Source of the DNA: Elysia chlorotica
Lineage: Eukaryota > Mollusca > Gastropoda > Plakobranchidae
Assembly (NCBI GenBank): GCA_003991915.1
Contig: RQTK01000239.1
Coordinates: 495,519 to 559,518 of the forward strand
DNA length: 64,000 nucleotides
Reading direction: 5' to 3'
Within the stretch, counting starts at the first letter, position 1. Every line of letters starts with the position of its first letter. The notes beneath the pieces are model-generated. The model had not been told where the DNA came from. It did no database searches and saw only the letters and a program-made list of their open reading frames with translations. The position numbers were made by a program, and so were the translations under genes. Shown in pieces: positions 13,001 through 22,000 of this stretch.

Positions 13001-16000
13001 TTCATTTATCATCATATTTTTGTGATATTCACTCTATATTCTTTTACCTTTCCTACTTTCATTTCCTCAGCCCTCTAACTATTATAGATTTTTTAATTTT
13101 TTTTTTTAACCAACTGATGCATAGAATAGCCAAATCCATTATTGGCACTAAGCATGAATTATTTCTATTCTAAGCTTTTGATTCAAAGAAAACCCTTGAA
13201 TAGTTTTCAGTTAAGTATTGTATCAGCCAACCATGAGACATACAATTTTTGTTTCTGCTTTGTTTGACATTTTGCAACCCAAACTCTGTTCCTATCCCTT
13301 AGGCTGTCCAGCACATTCAGAAGTTAAACTCTGACCTGCTGATCGACAACCCAGCCCAGATCGTCAACTGGGACTTTGTGTCGGACTTTGTGAGTGTGGT
13401 CGGTCGCTGCTTCCGCGCAGCCAAGCACTGCCGCTACCAGTACGAGTATGTTGTGCTGCCTAGGGAGGACGGGAAGATAGTCTACAACATGAAACAGAAG
13501 AAGACTCCAAAGAGTATTTATAAGGTAAACATTGTACCATTTTTTATTGCTAAGCTTAGTAGAAGAAAATGTTTTTAATATGTTTTACCTCAACATCAAA
13601 GAAAAAGTTACAGCCTCTGATCTTATTTTGTGATATTTCAAAAGGAAAATGTTCATATTTGCTTGTTGGTCTAAAAAGACCTAAAGAAATTAAGATTTCC
13701 CCAGGAGTTGGAAAGTCCACACACAAAAATTCATCATCTGGCAGGAAAGTTTCTACCATTGTTTGAAATATATTTTCACCATCTTAACATTTTCTTTGAG
13801 GTACAATTGAGAAACAATGAAGATTTTTCAAACCGGCTGTTCAATTACTCACTCCCCATATAATGATAAAGTATTAAGCTTTTTTCAACTATCATTAAGT
13901 TCTTTACTATGAGACATGTTCAATGCTCGTCCATGTCGTCAGTCTGAATTTGTCTTTGTCTTATCTGTTGGTCTCAAGCTAGATCTAGAGTTGTGATTGC
14001 CCTTTCTAATCTAATAACTTCTTTGCCAGACAAAGAATAGCCGGCCGCTGCGCACAGAGCAGCTGTACAGCCAGGAGGGCCTGCGCAACTTCTCCCAGCT
14101 CTACGATATCCGGTTCACGGCCATGATGGACATTGGGTCGAAGCGACCCGCAGCCCTGCGCCAGACGATCGTGAACCCCGCGGCTAAGCCCATCAAGCAC
14201 GCCCTCATCCTGGCCGACCAGGGCATCAACTACGACCAGCCCCAGCTCCCCTCGCAGCTCGCGGCCAGGCGGGCCGAGCGCATCGCCATGGACAAGAAGA
14301 AGCAGCAGCAGGCGGCGGCAGCGCAGCAGCAGCAACAGCAACAGGCTGCGGCCGTCGCAGCGGCACAGCAGCAGGCCCAGGCTGCCTCTGTGGTAGGTTT
14401 GATGTTGGTTACAGTCAGTGATTGTTATGTGTTTTGATTGCTTGATTTGAGTTGGTGATTAAGCTTCTACTGAGACCAAAGAGTTTGAGAGATCTGCCTC
14501 TGTGGTAGGTTAGATGTTCGTTACTGTCAGTGGTTGTCAATATAGCCTATATAGTGCTGCTGTTGGACGTTAAACCAACCCAACCAACCAACCAACCTGT
14601 CAGTGGTTGTTATGTATCACTGGTGATTACCCTCTGTTGAGATTAGTGATTAAGCCTCTACTGAGACCAAAGAGTTTGAGAGATCTGCCTCTGCAGCAGG
14701 TTTGCTGGTAGTAACTGTTTACATGCTATGGACTGGGCACAGCAGCAGGCCCAGGCTGCCTCTGTGGTAGGTTTGATGTTGGTTACTGTCAGTGGTTGTT
14801 ATGTGGTTTTGATTTTGATTTGAGTTGGTTTTAATGTCCAACATCAGCGCTGTATAAGCTATATTGTGGACGGATCCCAAGACGGGAGGTCTGACAATTG
14901 TATGTGCTGCCACACACAAGACAGGGCGGTGATACCATGACTCCTGTCTCAGCCGGTCACATTATACTGACACCGATCCAACCTGTAGGGAGCGCAACAG
15001 CCAGGATTCGAACTTGGGACCTTGCGTCGGAAGCTTATGTTCTACCACTGGGCCACCGTGCCCCTCTGTTATGTGGTGATTACCCTCTGTTGAGACTAGT
15101 GATTAAGCCTCTACTGAGACCAAAGAGTTTGAGAGATCTGCCTCTGTAGTTGGATTGCTGGCAGTAACTGTTTACCTGCTATGGACTGAGACAGGAGTCA
15201 TGGCATGTTCTACCACCTGGGCCACCGTGCCCCTCTGTTATGTGGTGATTACCCTCTGTTGAGACTAGTGATTAAGCCTCTACTGAGACCAAAGAGTTTG
15301 AGAGATCTGCCTCTGTAGTTGGATTGCTGGCAGTAACTGTTTACCTGCTATGGACTGAGACAGGAGTCATGGCATTCCAAAATGTTTTCGTATGTAAAAT
15401 TTTCAGACGTTAGTCTTGGGATCCATCCACAATATAGCATTGTTGCTGACGTTGGACACTAAAAAACCAACTCGTCTCAACCTGTTCTTGAATCAGAGAG
15501 TTTCAGAGTGCTGCACCCTATAGAGGTTTACTGTCAGTAGTTAATATGTATTGGTGGAGATAACCCTTTGTTCAGACAAAGGCTTAAGATGTGCAGTGAG
15601 ACAATAATAAGTACATAGGGGATTAAAACAATTAAACAGCTAATAATTGTGTAAGTTGACCAAAAACTTTTTCAAAAAAAGTCCCAGTTTACAATGGATC
15701 ATGATGATTTTCAACTTCAGTCTTTATGACAGCATTGTTATGATTAAATTAATGATCTGAATCCATTTAAGTTTTCACAATACGTTTAAAAATAAATTCT
15801 AAAATGTGTTAGACTAATCAAAAGTAAATCTCTTCCCTTTTGCGATTTTTTTTTATCATTAGAAAGTAAAACACTTATCAGAGAGCTAGATAGCAGGAAG
15901 TCTATTGCCTGAAACTTTTGGCACTTTTGAGTGGGAAATGGCTCCCCACCTGGGTCATGACTCCTCAGTGCCTGCCTGCTACCTCGCTCCCTAAAATTAA

Positions 16001-19000
16001 AAATAGATATTTTACATCACCTTTACTAGTCTTGAATAGCCAGGCATTTATTTTGAAGACGGACAACCAGAAATTAATCCCTCACATCCCTCTGCTGGTA
16101 CTGGTTGGATCGGTGTCAGTATAATGTGGCTGGATGAGACATAGTCCAGTTCTCTTCGCCCAGCCTGGTGTGTGGCAGCACAAAAAGTTTTCAGGCATTA
16201 GTTTTGGGGCCTGTCCACAATTTAGCCTATATAGTTCTAAAGTTGGACGCTAAGCAAACACTTTAACTGAAGTCTTGAAAAGTAAGACAATTGTTTTGTA
16301 GATGACCTGAAACTAACTCCCTCGCTTCTCTCCGGTATTTTTGTTTCAGACGGCCGCGGTGCAGGACGTGACTGCTCTGGCCCAAAGGACCGTCCAGGCA
16401 GGGCTGGCTACTCCGGGAGTGACGCCCACGCTCCAAGGGCAGCAACTCTCCTCGATAGTGTCCGTCACACCTACCACTGTCATCGTAAGTTAAGAAATTG
16501 TACAAGTACCTTGACAGGAAAAAAAAGAAGTTTACTAAGTAACAAAAGTCTTTTTTTTTTAAATCTGTTTTATTTTAAAATTGTAGCATAGAACTTGAGC
16601 TGTCCATTTAAGCTACTTTAGAACAAAAATGGTTTACCCCGCTTCTGTTTGGTAGGGTTATACTTTATTATTTCATCTCTGTAACAAGATGTTTAATGTT
16701 TAAGAGATTTATAGAATGCCAGAGTTTTTGGACAGAAAGCATTGTAAATCGCATATGCTTCTCTGTCTTGGTTGGAAATGGTGAAAATCGTTGATAGTGG
16801 TGAAATTTTATATTAAGTTGTGGCATCAGTTTGTTGATGGTATTTTATAATGTCCAAGGGAATAAAGCAGCACTGTGTTGGGCAATTAATGAAATTGTTA
16901 CATATTTTAATGATAACACAAAATAATTTTGAAAAATGTATACTTGCTTAAAATGTGTTTGGTTATTGATATTGGATTGTGATGATTTTCAACTTCAGTC
17001 TTTATGACATGATTATGATTACAACATAGATCTGAATCCATTTTACATCACCCGTATTAGTCATGGATACAAAGGACAAAAAATATATGTACATTTACTT
17101 TAGCTTTTAATGTATTGAAAAAAACAGACTACTTAATGAACATATGCCAATGCCACTCCCCAGACTGGACAAGTTCCTAAAGTGGCAGTCGGTGCGGGGC
17201 TCAGTGCTGTGTCCATAGCTCGTACGCTGGGGGCTGCGGCAGGAAACATCATCGTCAATGCTCCAGCTGGGCTCCAATCGGGGCCCTTTGCCGCTATCAA
17301 CAAGCGCATTTCACAGGCTACTCTGCCGACCACTATTGTGAGTATAGCAGTTTAAGAGTAAAAGAAGTGATGATAGGCTGGAAAAAGACGTCAATTCAGC
17401 TATCAGGTTTTTATCGACTGCATCACCTTAAAATTTAACGTTTTACAAAAGCACAAGCTTGAAGAGCTATGTTTGTTTTTTTTACATCATACAATGAACA
17501 ATGCATTGAAAGTATAAATGGGTTGAAAAATCTCTAGGACAAAAATTAAGTGATGGGCTTGTATGTAACGTTTTAGTACTACTAAGTCCTGAAAGGTATT
17601 GGCCTTATAAGCTTGCATTGAGTTAACAAATAGGTTGGATCTATTAATTTATTTTTTTGTTTTATTGACATCTCGTGCATTTTGTATATTTATCTATCTA
17701 TTTTAGAGGAAGATATTTTTTTTTTTTAATTTCCTGGAAATTCAATGTATAAATCTCATTAAAAGGTTTTTTAGCTAATAGACCCTACTTTTCAGGAGTA
17801 TTAATAAAGTATATGATACATTTTCATTTACTGTTTGAAAACTACTTTTTATGATAATTTACATGATCTTTTTTTTTGAGGCATGTAGACATATCAAACT
17901 TTCTTTTGATTGAGAGTTGTGGTGTTTGCTTCATCAAATCATGATGAATTGAGCACCAGCAAGTTCTCCACTCGTGCATGACACTTACTGTTGCCCTCCC
18001 ACACAATAAGCGCAAAAATAAGCTTCTCCGTCGGCAGGCTGTATCGGCCAACCTGGCACCCACGATCCGAGGCCAGCGGCCCAGCACGCCCACCATCACC
18101 ATGCAGGACCTGGTCACCTCGACGGCCATCACGGTGGCCTCTGTGGCTAGGCCGCTCATCCAGACGACTGTGGCCGCCTCGAGTCTGGCCGCGGGCCAAA
18201 AGATAGCGGCCATGACCGCTGCTGGAGGTGGGTTCTTAGTGTTAGCTGACACACTTTCGGCTTTGTTAACAATAGAGAATATATATAAGTAGGGCACATA
18301 CTGTGGAATTTGCTAAAGATAAACTGTGGTTTTATAAATTCTTTTTCCAAGTAACCAGATCCCCTTTTTTTTCCCTTTACAGTCACGGTTTAATATAAAA
18401 TTGGGATGCAATAAACTTTTAGATTTTTCCAAGAGGCTCGTCTGAAGTGAATTCCACTATTGTTACACTTACATTGAATTTAACCAATATCATTTTCAAA
18501 TTTTGTTATTCCATCTTTATTGGTTCAAAAGACTGATATGAACTTTAAAAAAAACCTTAGAAAATAGTGTGATTTCATGAGCATCGTCAAAAGTACTGTG
18601 ACTCTGTTAAGTTAATGTACCATTTCACCACATCTCCAGGCCTTCAACCCCAGCTGACGGCACGCAGCCTGACGCAGCACCAGATCAACATCCTGCGGCA
18701 GAGCCAGCAGTCGATCATCCGCACGCAGGCCGCAGGCGCCGGGGCAGCTCAGCTCAGGGCGCAGCGGCTGCTCACGCCAGACCAGCTCAGGGCGCAACAG
18801 CTCAAGCACACCACACAGAAGGTCATCACCCAGCAGCTGTTGGTGCCCGTGGGCAGGGGGGGACAGGTGAGGCTCAATATGATCTCTTCTTTTTCTCTTT
18901 GCTTTTAGTAAGTCTTTTTTTTTTCTCTGCGTAAGTAAAACTTATGCCAAAATGCAAGTGATGTATAGTTGTAATGGTAAAAATGAGATCTATCTGACTA

Positions 19001-22000
19001 GTCTTTTAGATGAAAATGGGGCTTAGAGGTCTTTGCTTTTAGTAAGTCTCTTTTTCTCTGCATAAGTAAAACTTATTTTAAAATGCAAGTGATGTATAGT
19101 TGTAATGGTAAAAATGAGATCTATCTGACTAGTCTTTTAGATGAAAATGGGGCTTATAGGTTTTTGCTATATCTCTTAGAAACTTGTGTATTAAATATGA
19201 GCAGTAGTTTTAATTTTGTTTACTAAAGTAAGTTTCCATGAATTTTTATTATTGAACTGATAGTAGAAAAACTATTATATAACAACTTATTACTTTAAAC
19301 TTTTTACTTTAAACCTTGAAACGTCAGTACCTATATGGAAGACTTCCCTAATATCACAATAAATCATAAAATCTGTAAAGGAGTAAAATGTAACATTGCT
19401 AGATCTCTTAGAAACATGTGTCCAATATATAGCAGGAAGAAGAAAATAAAACCTGTTTATAGATAATCTCAAAAGTAGACATATGCCAAAATCCTAACAC
19501 AGTGACGATTTATCTCTCTTATTATTATTTTTTTATTCCTCCTCACTGTCTCAGTCGATCCTGCAAGGGGCCAAACCTGCAGGCTTGCTGCGCACGACAT
19601 CCCTGCCTCGGATGGGGGAGGAGCAGCTCCAAGCCCTCAGGATGCGGACTCAGATGCAAGCGCAGGCCGGGAAACAGGTACGCCCTGCTGTAAGTGACGC
19701 TTCATTCTCATTCATCTCGGTGTTTAAATCATAGTTTTGCCAGTTTGGTGTAAAGCCAGGGAAAATAAGGTGAAGCCTAGTTTGTCCAATCCAAGATACG
19801 TTTATGACCTTATAATCGGAGAAAATGTACTGTTACCTTATTTTCAGTAACCTTGGTATTCAATTAATAATTTTTACGGTTTGGTTAGTGCATATGGTGT
19901 GATGTACAATGACAAAGCTGGTATGTGTGTATTATAAGGTGGATAAAAGTTTTAGTTGATTCTCTGCTTTTATTCTTGCTTGTGAAAATTATGGCTCTTT
20001 TAAAGTATATAAGTTGGTGCAGTAGGACTTGTATTTAAAACTTTTTCTCTTTTAAATCATCAAATATTTGTCTGATAGTTAAATTTGAATCAAGAAAATA
20101 TTTTTTTTTAAAGAGTCATAAATTCTCTACTAATGAAGACCTCACAGCACTAACAAAATGTTTTTTGATACACTGCATCATCTTGTGTCAATATTTTTTT
20201 ATAATGCTTTAAGTTCCTGAGTTGATTTTCTTCTTCACACATGCTTAAAGAAGTCAACTGTGTATTGCCAGTTGCAGACGGCCCAGATAATCCAGGGGCA
20301 GGTAACCCCTGGCGTGGCCACCTCGCAAACTCCGGTGGCCCTGGTGAAGTCTGTTTCAGCCTCGCCCTCCGTGACGGTGACGGGCACAATCCCCGTGACT
20401 GGCCTGACCGTGGCCCAGCAGAGGACTGTCGTGGGTCAGTGGCTCGAGGGATTCACCTCTGCTACTCTACTACTCAGTAATTCAAACAAAAGAAAATGTT
20501 TTGTGTAGGCTTAGTTTGTTGACTTAATCTATTACGAAAAAAAAGCCTTGAAATTTTAATTCAACTTGGGGCTGGAATCATTTTTTTTTTTACTTCAACC
20601 ATTACAAAAAAACAAGTCTTGAAAATTTAAGTTAATAGCATGGAACCAGAAACATTTGTTGACTTAAACCACTAAAAAAATGGTTGTGAAATTGTAATTG
20701 TAATGTCCTGGTACCAGAATTATTTGTTGACTCGAACCACAACAATGATTTCTTAGACAGTGGGGTAATTAACTTGGGACCAGTATCATTTGCTTACTTA
20801 ACCATTACATTTTGTAAAGCCAGGGCAATGAAATGTGATATGTGTTTAATAGCTTTAATATTTTGAAGCTTTATGTAATCTTTCTATTGTGCCCAAAATT
20901 TGAATGTCTCCCACATTTTTCTATCTATGGCACCCATTTTGCACATATTTCAATTCTAGCACCGATTTCTTATTTTTTCTATTTATAGCATCCAAGTCGC
21001 CAACGGTGAGCCAGCTTCAGCAGCAACGTATGCAGCTCTTGCAGCAAAGAAAGGTCGGAGGTCAGCCAAAAGTCACAGGTCTGTTTTGATTTATCATGAG
21101 GCTGTTATGAAAAAATATGTAAAATTGTATCCACTTGTCACTCTTAACAGAATTAAATTTTAAACATATTTTCATTACTATTACATCCATATTCAGTGAG
21201 CTGGTGGGCAAGGCTGGTCAGTCAGTAGGCTTTGCATCTTATATCCAGGAGTTCAAAGATTAAATCATGTTCAAGCCGCCTATTTAAATACAAGTTGGAT
21301 CAGAGTCACTTCAATATGACTGACTGAGACCAACCAAAGTCCTGGTACTTTCCTTGTCTTTGTGTGGTAGCACATAAAATTATCACACTGCCGATGTTGG
21401 AATTGAAGAAATCAACCTTTACTTTCACCTTTCTCCGACTATCATAAATTTCCCTGCTCTGGGGACGGGTGAACTGGCGCAAATGGCAGAGTGTTGGTTT
21501 CTCAATTAGGAGGTCCTTGGTTTGAAACCCATGGTCGATAAAAAACATTTTTTGTCATATCTCATCCTGTACTGAATTGGGTCAATGGCAGTATAATGTG
21601 ACAGGCTGAGACAGGTGTCATGATAGCACTGCCTCTGTGTGGCTTCATGTAAAACTGTCATAGGTTAGTCTTGGTAGCCGTCCACAATTTAACCTATATA
21701 GTGCTGACATTAATCTTAAGAGCCATGTGTGATATAGCCCGGGTGCTGACGTTGGAATTGAAGAAACAAACCTGTACCTTCAACTTTCTCTTAACTTTAT
21801 CACAAAGTTGCATCCACTAACTGTGGCTTAATAATCCACCACCCCCACCTCCCAACATCGATTGTCAAAGACTTCGCCCACTAAATCCTTTTTTACCCTC
21901 AACTGCACCAAGTCTGGCTGCCCGCACTCTTAACTCTATCACAAAGTTGCATCCACTAACAATGGCTGAATTCACCCCCTTCTCCCCCCCAACATTGATT

